Assembly (NCBI GenBank): GCA_028673005.1
Contig: CM054118.1
Location: 84,445,855-84,509,854, forward strand
Origin: Tanypteryx hageni
Lineage: Eukaryota; Arthropoda; Insecta; Odonata; Petaluridae
Direction: 5' to 3'
Length of the DNA stretch: 64,000 bases
The first letter of the stretch is position 1. Every line of letters starts with the position of its first letter. The position numbers and the translations under genes are program-made. The notes under the pieces are model-generated. The model was not told the origin of the DNA. It made no database searches and saw nothing but the letters and a program-made list of their open reading frames with translations. Below, piece after piece: positions 23,300 to 36,679 of this stretch.

Positions 23300-24738
23300 A
23301 TTCAGGAACCCGGTCGTTGATACTCTCACTCCTCTCCGAAAGCGCAGACTGACTCCATTTCCAGCCGCAATTTCTTCTCCTCCCCTCTCTCGCCTCTCTT
23401 CATCCTCGAATCGTTCCGAACGCCATGCCTCGCCTTTTTGCACCCCGATATTTTTTTCCGAGTTTATCATTTATTCGTGGTGCCCTATGCATTTCCACGT
23501 TCTTGGGATTGTTATCATCTCAGCCATATTAAACTAGCGGAAGTATTCTGTTGAAATGAAGTTAAAATGCGTTCAATGAGTTAGGTCATGGAGGACATAT
23601 TAATAAATGACAGCGGATAATATACACATCCATTCTTTTTGCATATTTGAGCAGGTTATCATATTGCACACATGATAGTTATGCAGATGGATGCTTTAAA
23701 ATACCCGATTAAAAAAATAACATTTTTGATTTTTAAGTGCAATGTTAGTTGCATGAAAAAACTGGCATGTTACGAATGGAAATATAAATGAGACTGATAT
23801 TGTTATATTTTACACAATATTAATTTAAGAATAGACACAATAAGTATCTTACTATCAGAATTACTATATAGGCTTGGATAGCATGGTCACTTTGTCACAC
23901 ATTTAAAAACATTCGAAACAAAGTTTTGATAAAGACTGTGATAAGTACTCGTATACTAAAGTTCGCATAAAATGTTTGGAGAATTTATAAATGTACTCCG
24001 AATGACTTCGGGAAATCATTGGAGGAGAGAGTTATGTTAACTCAATTTTAAAGTATACCGTTTCAAATATTAGTGAATGGATCATCTCAAATTTTAATTT
24101 AAAAATGATCGATCATTTATGACTTTATACCTGCACGGCTTAAACATCATCTTGCAAATAGATTTCCAATTGCGTGTAACGCTGACGTTATCAATGGCAC
24201 ATTTTAACGCGTTGTTAACGTACTTACCGATTAGGTGGAAGGTTGAAATTTCGTAGAAATATTTGGTTCAGATATAAAAATTAAATGACGAAAGAAAGAA
24301 AAAAGACCCGGGTTCGACTCCAGGGGAGCAATTTCTATTTCTCGTAAGATAACACAATAAAGTGTCATTTTATTGTGTAGACTTTTATACTTTTAGAATT
24401 TAAAATTAAAATAATTGACGTACGATCTTATTTAAGCGATGCTTTAGGAAAAGTAATGATGTTTCTTGTTATATTCGTCTTTTTCCGTTTACTTCTCATA
24501 TTAAACATTGAAACCATATACTTTGGGAAAATATCGGATTTTACACGGGATGTGCCCTTTCCGAACACATCATTGTTAAGCTTTGAGAATCAAATGTTGT
24601 CACAACCCTCATAAGTGTAATATATATGAGTGCATAGATTGCCTTAAATTATGGTAGGATTTTTTGCGAAATTACGTAATCCTAATGGGACTGGGATTTA
24701 GTTTGAATTCTTTTGCTTATATAAACGACTATATAGAT
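23300..24738. other. AT-rich gene-free stretch
   Basis: No gene. GGGTTCGACTCC at 24309-24320 matches a Pol III B box, but no tRNA folds around it. Confidence 0.5.
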
Positions 24739-25060
24739 GTAAAGTAAGAGAGAGGGGGATGTGGGGAGGGAGACAGGAAGGAAGGGATATAGAATGGAAG
24801 GTACTACATAGAGTGTAAGGGAGGTATAGAATTAGAAAAGGACGGGAGGAAAGAGATAAAGAGGGAGATGGAGATAAAGAGGGAGACGGAGATAACGAGA
24901 GAGACGGAGATAAAGAGGGAGAGCTATGGATTGAGACAGGAGGGAATGAGAGAGGGGGGAGGTGAGACCAAAGAGAAGGAGAGAGGGAGGGAGAGAGAGA
25001 GGGGGAAGGAAAGGGAGAGGTAGGGAAGGAGAGAGGGACGGCGAGGGGGAGGGAGGGAAT
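24739..25060 (+). repeat. Purine-rich (GAGAGGGA) tract
   Basis: About 320 bp of A/G with recurrent GGAGATAAAGAGGGAGA units near 24860-24920. Confidence 0.9.
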
Positions 25061-25409
25061 TTTATCATTTATTTATCATTATCACTTCATTTTTGACAAG
25101 GGGCTCGCCATTTAGCATATCTTACTGATTTTTCATATCGAAATAAAATATATTTCGAATACATTTATCATAATCCCGTCATATTTGACGCGCAATTACG
25201 CTAGTTTATAATAGGCTCGCCATTCAAAGCGCAATCCATCTCTGTCGTCTGCGTGTCTGTTTCTCCATCAGAATAGAGGTGATAAAGGTGAGCATGAGCA
25301 TTCCAAAAATGGGTGGCGTTGGCATTAAACGTAATGCAGGACAATAGACAAGCGTCTTTGAAAGAGAAGCGTTTGAGGAAAACGCAATTCTATCGGACCA
25401 ATCCGCGCG

Positions 25410-25725
25410 AAAAGCACTCAATTAGGGATGAGAAGGAGAGAGACAGCGAGGAGATTCGAAAAGATTCTTCTCTAGGGCATAGCGTGGAAAGGTTGATTCT
25501 CGAACGATCCGATTGGTGGAAGGAAAAGGGCGGGAGGGGTAGAGATAGAGGGAGGGAGGGAGGAGGAGAAGAAGAGAAAAGATGGCGAGAATAACGGAGA
25601 CGGTGAGGGGGAAGGGCCGGAGGTGGGCGAGATGAGGATTTAGGCAATGAGAGAGAGAGAGAGAGGAGAACTGGGAGTGCGAAAGATGAGGAAGATTGGT
25701 GGTAAAAGTGGAGGTGGTGGGGAGG
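25410..25725 (+). repeat. Purine-rich tract
   Basis: GA/GGA-rich, including a GAGAGAGAGAGAGAGG run near 25650. Confidence 0.8.
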
Positions 25726-28370
25726 GGCGAATGGAGCCCTTTAAGGGGAAAAGGCTAAGGGGACGGACCAAGGTAAATCCACATTAAATGAGAGGGAAAG
25801 GGTGATTTTTCGGAGAAGAGGGTTTTCCAGGGTTCTTATCCTCTAACGTCGCGCCATCTTCATAAGTTTTTTCGACCTTTTCCTCCGCACCATCGGCATA
25901 AAATCACCACTATATACACGTATCCTGAAGGCTAGGGGTGTATTGAACGGCTTAAAACTTTTCTACCGCCCTATAAGGCCGCTTGATATCAAACTCTGGT
26001 GAAACTTGGGCATTATACATATGGTTTTTAACTTTACTTTTTTTATGGTTTACCCGGTAGTTGAGAATCTAGGTTTGATGACTCGGCGAGTAAAGATTGG
26101 AAGGTTTGTAAAATATCTCGTCTGCCGCGGGGATTTCCACGTATTGAAGATGACATTAGGAGGTCACTGGGGAAGAGAGTTGCGATTCTTAGGGAATAAA
26201 TGTAAAAGTTTCGTTGGCGATGTCGAATAAGATACAAGGGAGCGGAACGAGTGGCGTTTGAATCGTGCTAGCATTTCTATTGGAATATTTATGGTGGAGG
26301 AGGTTGGAGAATGTAAAAAGAATCGTAAATTTTACCCCTTTCGTCACAAATTCTCCTCTTTTATCTCCCTGTCTCTCTATTTCCCCAAACACGGTATACT
26401 ACACTTATGCTTCCAATGCAATATACATTGCGTTTTATGATTTTTGGCGCGGATTTGTCGTTTTGAATCTTCCTTGTCGCAGCCCTTGCTGTCCTTGATT
26501 TTCTGAAAACGTTTTGCGCTTTTCATAAAGATACGTGCGCGTCGTTCAAGTTGGCGTTCGTCCAATTTTGTGTTTACACAGCAAGCAATAAGGTGTTGAT
26601 TATATTTTCAACCATATTTTTGTTTAAAGTTGTCTAAAGCAAACGGTATAAAATTGCGTAAGAAAATTTTATTTACGTTTTAAATATCAAGGCATGATAA
26701 TAACCATTTAGTCAATAATTATTTTCTAAGAATTTCGAATTAGCAGTTAGTTAAGGTCTGCCTCTTGAGCTATTTTAATTGCGCTTATAAATTTACTGCA
26801 TTAAATTTCCAAAATCTTCACTTAAACGAATTTTTGGAGCAACAAATAAATTTAGTAAATCCTAAAAGTCAAAAGTTTCTCATTGAGCTTTTGTTTGTGG
26901 TGTGTTATTGTAAATTTGAAATACTCGAGAGGTAACCTTTTTAATTTTTTAAATACGATAAAAGAATTGCAATAAACGTTTGAATGTAGATTCTGGCAAC
27001 AAAACACTCCTCACATAATTGCAGTCCGTCATATGACCGCCTTTTACAATAGTTATTTTAAAAGTTGGAATGAGAATATATGGCATATGTTTCTTTAATC
27101 AGATGAGTTCACTCCCAATGTTTTAAAATGCATTTTAAATGAAAAGGGCTAAGACTTAAGAAAATTTTATTTCATTCTAAAGTGAATCAAAGACCTCAAG
27201 TCATGCCTTAAAATTAAATTAACAAAGTATTTCTAAATATTATAGCTATAAAACCGATGATGATAACTGCAATAGACATCGGGTTTTCCGAACCTTTTTA
27301 TTGCTATAATTTGCTAATGGTGGACAGCTACTTCATTTTTATATGCTATGTTATGTTTTATTATGTTATATGCACCTGAATGATCTTTCATATCAAAATC
27401 TCTATATAATCGTCAACACAAATAAAAATGCAAAAACTTAAGGTTTTCATTAGAAAAGAAATGCAGAGCTATTAATTTATTGTATAGAACTGCAGAATAA
27501 TTTCCAACTAATGTCTCAGAGCAAGCTGTGATCACTTTTCCGAAAGTCTTATGGGGTTTGACTTTTATTTTAATTATTTGGTGATACATATTTATTTGAA
27601 CATTAAATTACATTTTTATATGCCCTCAACTATTTAACTTTGGAATTCAGCTAATAAGTGGAAGAACTTAAAATTTTATTATATGAACTTCTTCCGTAAA
27701 TTTTGGTAACGATTGGGTTTACCAGACTTCTTGGTCTTTATGTCCCGATGACCCGAAAAAGAGGATACCGGATTTTCTCTATTTTAAGCTCACTTATTAT
27801 TAGAATTGTCGTTATTACGCGACAGTTTTATTCTCGAACATAAAGGGTATTTTACTGCAAATATGTTTCTTTTGGAGCAATATAATCCTTTTTGAGTTCC
27901 TGAACGAATTTAAGTATCTAAGGTAAATAATACCGTAGCTACTTAAAATGGCATCAAACATTATAATTTATCGATGAAGATGCCATTTAAAATTGGGTCG
28001 AGAAATAATGTCATCACCATATCAATAATGTAAAATTCAGCAATATACAAAGAACATACTTCGTGTTCATAACTCTTAACAGACGGTTTTGCAATTACTT
28101 TGGATCTTCAAAGCTTTTTAACAGTCTCTCGAATTCGACGGGATTTAACTCGCTCTTCCTTTGAAAACAGCTTTTAGTGATGTCGATTCGTTTAAACCTT
28201 TGTGACAACATCTTATAACGGGAATCGTTCGAACAAGGAAGCAGGACACTCGGAGTAGAATAGCGATGGCGGATGAGAAAAATGACAAAAGTAAACACGC
28301 TCCACATTTTCCTCTTACTCAGAGGAGACGTCGCTTCGGTAAAGAATCTTAGGAACGATGTCAAGAATTA
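25726..28370. other. Unannotated, mostly AT-rich stretch
   Basis: Frames of 60-77 codons around 26.0-26.6 kb overlap on both strands with no recognisable domain. From 26.6 kb it is AT-rich and featureless. Confidence 0.5.
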
Positions 28371-28640
28371 AATGGAACGCGGCGGTGGCGGAGAGGCGAG
28401 GGTAACTGGGGCAACGCCTGGCTGCATGCGCGCACGAGGAGGACATTTTCACTTTTCCGAATCGCCAGTGAGAAATTAAAGAAATCACGAACGTGACGGT
28501 CTTGTGAGACGCCATTTGGAGGAGATTGCGCCGCGTTACGACGAACAGACTCCGGATGTTACTCCGTGTCCCCGATCCAGTTTGACTCCGAGTAGCGCGA
28601 TCCAGCTTTAAAATGAGGGTTAACGCGTATTACACGAAAA
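28371..28640. other. GC- and CpG-richer patch
   Basis: GC content is locally higher, with many CpGs (GCATGCGCGCACGAGG, GCGCCGCGTTACGACG). It could be a regulatory patch; nothing further can be supported. Confidence 0.3.
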
Positions 28641-29205
28641 GGAACGAATTGTCATGAACACCATTGCCAGATCTAGCGTGGTCGAACATAATATCGCGAC
28701 AAAGAAGCGAAAATGATAACATCGTTCTCGCTCTATATTTAGAGACTATATTATTGTGAAAAAATTTGAGACGAGCAATATATACAACGAAAGATATTAA
28801 TTCGACAAAAATTTTTAAAATAACTAAAAATTATATATTAACGGCGTTACATCGAATGACACATTTCCTATTATTTTCAATAAGCGAATCTTTGATGCAT
28901 GAACAACTAATTGATTTGGAGTAAACACACGCTGAATGTGAGCAATGAATGCAAGAATCGTCTAGGGAGGGAAAGGAAACAGAGAGAGAGAGAAGGCGAT
29001 TTATCGCATAATCCAATTACGGAATACATACTAGGGAATCAAAGCGAAATTTCGAAAACTATCTCAACAAAACAGAAGTGCGGAAAACTTATCCGGAATT
29101 GGGTTTCGAGTTTCAACTTCCATGCCACACTGGCGTCCGACTTTCAGAAACAGGATTCAGAGCGAGCGCCGGGGAGACGGTGTGTTTGAGGGCATCGCGC
29201 GTACG
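28641..29205. other. Unannotated stretch
   Basis: No gene supported. Confidence 0.4.
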
Positions 29206-29209
29206 GGCG

Positions 29210-29940
29210 GTGGAATGGAGAGGGAATGGAGGTAGGGAGGCTGAAAGCGTGGAGGTATTGGAGGGAGGAGGCTATGGAGAGGTGAGGTAGGGGGAGGGAG
29301 GGGGAATAGGGATGGAGATGGAGGGAGGGGGAGGGAGGGAGAGGGATGGAGGAGAAAGACGGGGGAGAGAGGAGAGGGAGGTGAGAGAGGGAGGTGAGAG
29401 AGGAAGGGGAGAGAGGAAGGGGAGAGAGGGAGGGGAGAGAGGGAGGGGAGAGAGGGAGGGGAGAGAGGGAGGGGAGAGAGTGAGGGGGGAGAGGGAGGGG
29501 GAGAGGGAGGAGAAATAGGGAGAGAGGGGAGGGGGAATAGGGAGGGGGAATAGGGAAGGAGAGGGAGGAGGAGGGGAGTTAGGGAGGGGGAGGGGGGAAC
29601 GGAGGGGGGAGGGAGAAGGGGGAGGCAGGGGGGAGAGGGATGGGGGAGCGATGGGGAGGGATGGGGGATGGAGGGGGGAGGGGAAGAGGGAGGGGAGAGA
29701 GGGAGGGAGGAGAGGGAGGGAGGAGAGGGAGGGAGGAGAGGGAGGGAGGAGAGGGAGGGAGGAGAGGGGGGAGGAGAGGGAGGGGGGAGAGGGAGGGGGA
29801 GAGGGAGGGGGGAGAGGGAGGGGGGAGAGGGAGGGAGGAGAGGGAGGGAGGAGAGGGAGGGAGGAGAGGGAGGGAGGAGAGGGAGGGGGGAGAGGGAGGG
29901 GGAGAGGGAGGGGGGAGAGGGAGGGGGAGAGATAAAGGAG
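29210..29940 (+). repeat. GGGAGAGA/GGGAGGGA minisatellite
   Basis: About 700 bp of almost pure purine. GAGAGGGAGGGG-type units dominate 29360-29500 and GAGAGGGAGGGA-type units 29690-29930. The 269-codon minus frame (Pro/Ser/Leu) and the plus frames (Gly/Arg/Glu) are translations of the repeat. Many G-runs could form G-quadruplexes. Confidence 0.95.
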
Positions 29941-29989
29941 GAAAAGTGGACTAGGACAGCACTCATCGGTGGAATATTGTAACCTTTAG

Positions 29990-30660
29990 TGACTGGAGTT
30001 GGAAGAGAGGAGGATAAGAGAGAGGGAAGAGGAAAGAGAAGGTTAGAGGAGGGAAACAGATGGAAGAATGAGACAGGAGAGAATAAAGAGTGAAAGAGGA
30101 AAAGGAGAAGTTGAATGGAAGTACGCTGGGATAGGGAGAAAAGCGTCGAAATAAGAAGGCTACTTACTTGTTTTGAGGGTATTACGAAATTTCAGTAACA
30201 TTTATGACCACGGACAAGAGTGCATAGCAAAAAAATGTATGACAAATTCAACGAGAAAAGATTTTATGAATTAAAATTGCTGATCTTATGGTAGTAATTC
30301 TGCTTGAAAATTTTTTATATATTTTTGGTAAAAATCCGAATTTTACCAAATAACGAAATCATGTCTGAGTGATGATCTAGGAAAAGTAGGATAAAAGGTA
30401 AGGAAACACGGGGAGAGAAACAGGTAAGTGTAAAGAGGATATTTTGTGAATGGTGAGAGAGAATAGGGATTTAAAAGGGAGTTAGCGGAATGGGAGGAAG
30501 ATAAACAGTGAGAAGTTGGAAGGGCCACGGATAGAGTGGTGAGAGAAGAGAGAGAAAGAGAGATGAGAGAGAGAGAGGAAGAAGGGGAGAGAGATGAGAG
30601 AGGAAAATGGGGGGGAGGTTGTGAGAGAGAGAGATGAAAGAGGGGAAGAAGGGGTATGAG
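29990..30660 (+). repeat. Purine-rich tracts
   Basis: Two GA-rich blocks (about 30000-30130 and 30380-30660) separated by AT-rich sequence. Confidence 0.75.
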
Positions 30661-31470
30661 AGATCCCGGACGCATTCAAAAGCCTTCGCCTTCTTCTGAG
30701 AGGAGTGTTTTTCAGATTTCAGTTGAAAGAAGGAAAGGTTAGAGAAAGTGGAGCATACTGTGAGCGTAGAGAAAAACTACATCAATCAAACTTCATTAAT
30801 CTTGCAAAGGCCTCCAGCCATCTTCATTCCGAATCAATAGCTCTTCCTCCTGACATTCTCAGAAGTAAAACGTTAGCGGTTGAGAATGATGGAAATTTTT
30901 TCACGGAAATTCTGTCATTTCCTTTTCGGTTATGCCATTTTTTCGATTGGAAATACGGTTGAGTCACTAAGCTTCATTATTACAAAATGCAGTCACACAA
31001 TATTAATTAAAGGTGAACATTTAGAAGAATTCAAAAGTAAAGGTCGTATTTTACCAGCATAACTTGTGTATAGATAATTGTTGCTGCCAACTCCTAATCC
31101 TCTTATTTTCTGATCAACTAGAATTAGAGTACAAAGTTTGGACAGAAAAATCAAATATATGTATCTGTATGCGTGTGCCGGCGCGTGTATAATGAGGGTA
31201 TTTTACAATTAGAATGAAAACTAAGCCAAAACCACTCATATTTCATCTATTTACATATTAAATATCACTGTAAGATTCTATATTTATGAAGCTCACTGTA
31301 AATGCTGTATTTAATTCTGTTGCGATTAAATTTGTTTTAAGCTTCCATCTTATATATGAAGAACGAATATGCAAAACAAGTTAAATCCATTTTAACGCAA
31401 TTTGAACTAAGCATGGCGATCGAGTCAGTTCTCTAGAATTACGTGTAAGAGAAATATTATTTTACTTTTT
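30661..31470. other. AT-rich gene-free stretch
   Basis: No supported feature. Confidence 0.45.
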
Positions 31471-31472
31471 AC

Positions 31473-32060
31473 TGTGGTAGCCCTGCTCTTTAGCTCAGCT
31501 TTAAACATCTTGATTTCATTATGGTATGTTTTCTAAATCTAATATATAAAATTTAATTGAGATCCGTTCTGTATTTCCTTCCAACTCCTTAACTATTGAA
31601 AGAATTTAATTTGTAATTGTGGCATCCGTTTTACTGATTCGGTTTAAATATGCTATTATGGTTTTTATATATGTGCACAATTTAAACATAATGTTTTAGT
31701 TCAAATTGATGCAGACACTTTAACACAAATATGTGTAAAAAGAATATTTTGTTATTTCTTGCATTGTGGCAGCCCTGCTTTCTATATCTACATTGAACAT
31801 CTTGATTCTTTTTTTCTATGTTACACGCCTCCTTCCTAGAAAAGTTCATTGAAATATGTTCAGCCAATTCCTTCCAAATTCATAATTACCGAAAAGTTTA
31901 ACTTTGTAACTGTGGCACCCCTACTGAGGAATTCCGGTCCAAATATGCCATTTTGGTCATTAATTAATGGGATATTTTATGTACCAAATTTGGTTGAAAT
32001 CGGTTGAGCTAATTCTTCCCTGATATATGCGTACGGACGGACGGACATCACGAAGAAAAT
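31473..32060 (+). repeat. Tandem array of ~145 bp monomers (A-B-A-B)
   Basis: Monomers start at TGTGG in 31473, 31618, 31765 and 31911 (spacing 145, 147, 146). Two types alternate: A (GCCCTGCTCTTTAGCTC, CTTGATT) and B (CCGGTCCAAATATGCCATTT-like). The array ends in GTTGAAATCGGTTGAGC and GTACGGACGGACGGACATC. The same four monomers in the same order occur at 45956-46500. Confidence 0.85.
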
Positions 32061-33630
32061 AGTGCTTTTTAGCAAAGACGAAAAGATGGATTAAATATTA
32101 AATTTAAGGCACTTCCCATTCTTCCTCCTTTTCTCTCTTCCATTCTCCTCCCTCATATTTGAAGTTTATATTCGATTTTTCCTCAATTTTTCTACATATC
32201 ATAAAGAGGTTGCTATGGTAGATGGTAATTGTTGATCTCGGATTTTTGCATTATTGGACTAAGGCTTTCAAGTGCATTTACACAGCTTACAATGAAACAA
32301 AATAATGAAGGACAAAAACCGATTGAAAATGTATGTGAAAATTTCATGTAAATTTAAAAGAAATAAACACGTAACGTAAAAACTTTAAGTCAGAAACTAC
32401 CCCAATGCATTGTAAAGATGGACAACTCAACATTTCAAATAGGAAAATACTTCACGCGTACCTACATTGAAAATATCTTTTCGTTTGCAAATTTCATTGG
32501 GCAGTTTAAAGCAAATTACTATATTGAAAATGATTGATTAATTTTTTTACAAGGTTAAGCAAGATATTTGACGCATGGTCTGTGCTTTTATAGTGATTAC
32601 AAAAAATGCGTGAATTAAAAAAGCTATTTACTAAGTTCTTTCGTCGTCAAGGTATACAAAACAAAAAGCTAATTAAAATATTAGCGGTCGTATGTTCGCT
32701 CGCATTTCTTCCACGCCTTAGAAATGGCACTGCAGTAAACAAACCTATCGTTCAAATGATGCCATCATTACTTCCCTTTCGATTAAAATGCATAAAAAAT
32801 ACATAAGAAGAGTTCTCACAATTGATTTCAAATACGATATCAAAGTCCATATCATTGTTTTTAGATATAGACGTAATTTTATTATATCAGCAAAAATGCC
32901 GTCGCCCTTGACTAAGAAATTTTGTCGCCTAAAATTTATCCAAATTTTCGTGTTAATCACAAATTTGTGGAACGATTCGACGCGTATTCGAAAATCAATG
33001 ACTTTAATATCAATACCCAGTCTTTTATGCGTCGTTTGGTGCGAGTCCCATATTCATATCGCAATTCTAAGTGATTTTAAAATGCAAATGAAAAATGTGC
33101 TGCAACTGCGCAAACGTGCAAACACACAAGAAGAAAGACAGAATTCTCTTTAATATATGTAATAGATAAGATAAATCTACAACCGAGATTAATTTAAATA
33201 CGTTTAAATTTGCCAATTAGTTTTCTTTTATTTTACTTTTAAGTTTCATAAAATTCAACATCTGGCTATATTATTTGATTTACTATATCTCTAAATGAAA
33301 TTAGCTAAACGATTATTATTCTGAGACTTAAAGGGTCTGCTATGAATTTTAAATTACTTTATGGCAGGTTTGTCTGTTTCATCAATGTTTTGAAAATATA
33401 ATGGTTTCGTTGGAAAATATTTTTACGTTTTAAAGAGTCTAAAGAGGGTGGAAACTGAAATGAGCAGCGTGTCAATGCATACAGCCAAAAATAAACATGG
33501 GTACACATAAAAAATATAGCTATCGTGTGCAATCACCTAAAATAGCGGCTCGATAAATGAATCATTCGAATTTTATTTCCTAAATAATTATCAATTAGCC
33601 GCGAAGTTCAGTTACTGAACCTAACTGGAG
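32061..33630. other. AT-rich gene-free stretch
   Basis: The 121-codon frame at 32788-33153 has no recognisable domain; no repeat was assigned. Confidence 0.5.
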
Positions 33631-33809
33631 GAACTGCGTGATGATATCTGGCGCGACTGAAAAATGCGTCATGTTTCATCAGTTGTGGATGAAAAATTCA
33701 GAAATTGCTCTCTTTTCTTCTCGTTTTTCCAATTTCGGTTGCCCCCCTTCAAGCACAAAGCTAAGGCGAACACATAACGCAACCAATAGGTGTCGCCTAG
33801 ATAGAGGTG

Positions 33810-34200
33810 GATTGGATATGCGAGGGGGAGGAAGAGTGACGGGGAATGAAAGGTTAGCTATTAAAAGGAAGAGAACGGGCGGAGTGGAGAGGTATGGGAG
33901 GAAGGTACGCAAGGAGGTAGAAGAATGGAGGAATGCGGGAGGTGGCGAGGGCGGGTCGAGAGAACCAGAAGCGGTTAGAGGGAATAATGGAGAGGATTGA
34001 AGGGTATAGAGGAGAAAGGGAGGCTGCAGAGAGAGAGAGAGAGAGGCAGTGGGTTATCTAAGGATGGCCGGGAGGGTGTGGAATGAGGGAGAAGATGGCT
34101 CTCTCCGAGGGCGGCATTGCATCGCGCGGTCGTGTGTCGTTTGTTCTCGACGGAAAGAGAGAGAGAGAGGGAGGGACACGAGGGTAGGAATGCAAAGTAG
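33810..34200 (+). repeat. Purine-rich tracts
   Basis: GA/GGA-rich, with GAGAGAGAGAGAGAGAG near 34030 and another GA run near 34160. Confidence 0.75.
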
Positions 34201-34279
34201 CAGGACCGGCAGCATCTGAGGGGGAAGAGAGAGGTCAACGCCGCAGTGCATCATGGGAGTGTCGGCCACGACGTGGTGA

Positions 34280-34365
34280 CGAATGGCCGTGGTGGGTCAG
34301 CGTGCATACCGATCGGACGCAATCACTACTCGCCGAATGCGGGGTCCCTGGTTCAACGCTGTGTC
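34280..34365 (+). repeat. Possible tRNA-derived SINE head
   Basis: GTGGTGGGTCAGCGTGC (34290-34306) loosely resembles a Pol III A box and TGGTTCAACGC (about 34348) a B box, about 50 bp apart. No full tRNA fold and no SINE tail is visible. Confidence 0.25.
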
Positions 34366-34965
34366 CGAGACATATTTGGGCCAAGGGAACCTAAATATAG
34401 TTGAGAAATTACTCGTGAGATGGCTGTGAAGTCGGACGCAGAATTGAAGGGTTTCGAGATACCGTTCTGACTGAAAATGTCACTAAAGTAACGTTTCAGA
34501 CGAACGTGAAACGTATGGAAAGGCAAATTGGAATGAGCAGGAGGAACCTTTTTATTTCTAATCGAATATTTCACAAGTCTAGTTGGCTCAAAAACAATTA
34601 TAATATGACATTTCAAAATAAAGTTTATTACAAATAAATTTCAAACTAAGTAATATTCACGAAGCATTAAATTTAAGGAATACATTATATAATTATTTTG
34701 TATAATTCTCATCCAATTTTGACATTCTTACTATGCTTTTAATAAAACCATGGAATATAAGATACACCATTAAATGAAGAAATAATCGTTTTATTATGAA
34801 ACCTCCTTTAGACCGAAAGATTGAAAACATAAAACGATTCGTTTAGGTATTAGTAATTCGCGCGAAGAATCACAGACGGTGTAACGCCCAACAGATGAGA
34901 GGATAATATAAAGTACTTTAAAAATTACTAGACTAGGTATAATATTTAGATGCGAATAATATTCC

Positions 34966-34966
<1 letters not shown>
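34366..34966. other. AT-rich gene-free stretch
   Basis: No supported feature. Confidence 0.45.
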
Positions 34967-35047
<81 letters not shown>

Positions 35048-35048
35048 A
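34967..35048. repeat. (TA)n(TG)n microsatellite
   Basis: About 68 bp of TA followed by about 14 bp of TG. Confidence 0.98.
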
Positions 35049-35159
35049 AAGTGTTCATTTGTAGCAATAACTAAAACAGCAAAAAGGGTTTTATTGGATC
35101 GACGTTGCGTTCAAATGTGAATGTGAAATAAGTAGGTATGAGACGCGCGTAAAATTGCG

Positions 35160-35290
35160 TGAAGAGGAGGATAGAGGCGAAGTGCGGAAGAGGTTGGGAG
35201 GAGATAGATAAGAGAAAGCAAGAGAAGAGCGATAAAGAGAGGGAAAGAAGAAAGAAAATAGGAAGCAGGAGAACGGAGCAAAAAGGGTAG
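35160..35290 (+). repeat. Purine-rich tract
   Basis: GA-rich; minus-strand Ser/Phe/Leu frames are its translation. Confidence 0.7.
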
Positions 35291-36670
35291 TTTGCCGGAA
35301 TGGGCCGAAGAATGTCGGAGGGATGCACAAGTGAGGTGTAGGACACGCCGGATCCCCTGGGCCGCATCCATCTCCGTAGACACGGGTCCAGGTCCTCCCC
35401 CCTTTAACCGCCCATCCCCTCCCGGTGGCCTCGGCCCAACCTATGGCCTTCCCCTCTCGTGCCCATATCTACATACGCTCGCACCCCAAGGGGAAAAGGG
35501 GGAGCCATTCTTCAAAGTACTCCGTCCACTTACATCTCCCGCCCTACTCCCAATCAATCTTGCAGCGCGAGGAACGCGAGGAATCAAAAGAAAATGGGAG
35601 TCAGGACGTTCCAGAAGGGATGCCTGTGAGAGGCAGAGAAAGATATGCGGCGTGAAATTAGGCAAAGGAAGGTTCGCGTGGAAGTAAAGGATTTTCAAAA
35701 TAGCCATTAGAGGAAGAGGTTTGGATGGAGGCAGAGGTTGGACACACAAGAATATTGGAATTTAGAGGACGAAACATAAGTAGTAAGATGGTGAAGTGAA
35801 AAGAGAGAAGTAGGAACTGAGGGAGACGTGATAAGGGGCGTCGCGAAGAAGATTGCAGTATTTGGAATAACCAACCGAAATTGCGAGAGCACATGAGGAC
35901 AAATTCGAAGCAAAACTCATCGTAGTGATACCTTTCACTCTCAGTGGAGAACTTGAAACTTTATTGAGAAATCAAAGAAATTTTGTTGTCACCAACCAGT
36001 ATTACATTTGCCTGTATAGGATAATTTTTATTTCTCTAGGTGCACAAGCAAATGTGCTCTTTTCTGAGTTTCCTAGTAGAGTTTACAATTGCGAAACTTA
36101 ATCTTTATTAGAAGGCGCATTATGATAATATCAATTTCTGGCTGGCTAGTGTTTGAAAATGCTAACATTAATGTTAAAATTCCATTTCTCAAGATTTAAA
36201 AATAAATAAATTTTATTAATCACACGCATCATTTCTTACAGATCCACCCGAGATTTATTCAAGCTGACTGTCAAATTATTTCACGATATTGCTATATGCG
36301 TGCTCGACAATTGAAAAAAGAGAAGATACATACATAAATATTGTTATGTAAAAAATGTCTGAGGTCTAATTTGTATTTTTCTAAATCAGAAAGGCAGTCA
36401 GGTATTTAAACAATGAATGATTTTCTTTGCCTGCGTTTTTATAAAAACCAGTTATGCGCATTCAAAATTAACTTTAGTATATCCCAATTCGGAAAATATT
36501 TTTTATATCCCGTGCAATTTCCTTTTTCTGTTAATCTTAAAACTTCAATCTAACACTACCGTAAAACACCTATGTATCTAAAGGAGGCCTTATAAAGTCA
36601 ACTCTTAAGGTGTTTATCTATAATTAGCTGCTCGTGGATCCTTTAATTTGGTTCCATTGCGCTCGGTTAA
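35291..36670. other. Unannotated stretch
   Basis: 35300-35620 is GC-richer with a 131-codon plus frame (35292-35687) of fairly mixed composition but no recognisable domain; from 35.9 kb it is AT-rich. No gene called. Confidence 0.4.
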
Positions 36671-36679
36671 TACAGCGGC

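Noticed and set aside
22656..23537. 293-codon plus-strand open frame
   Set aside because: It is the translation of a 14-bp minisatellite and its flanks (Ser/Pro/Leu/His/Thr repeats); no start context or domain.
24304..24335. Possible tRNA gene (GGTTCGACTCC B box)
   Set aside because: The T-arm half-folds, but no acceptor, D or anticodon arm exists upstream.
29157..29966. 269-codon minus-strand Pro/Ser/Leu frame and overlapping Gly/Arg/Glu frames
   Set aside because: Translations of a purine minisatellite; open only because the repeat lacks stops.
35292..35687. 131-codon plus frame of mixed composition
   Set aside because: No domain, and an overlapping open frame on the opposite strand (35441-35749); typical of GC-richer non-coding DNA.
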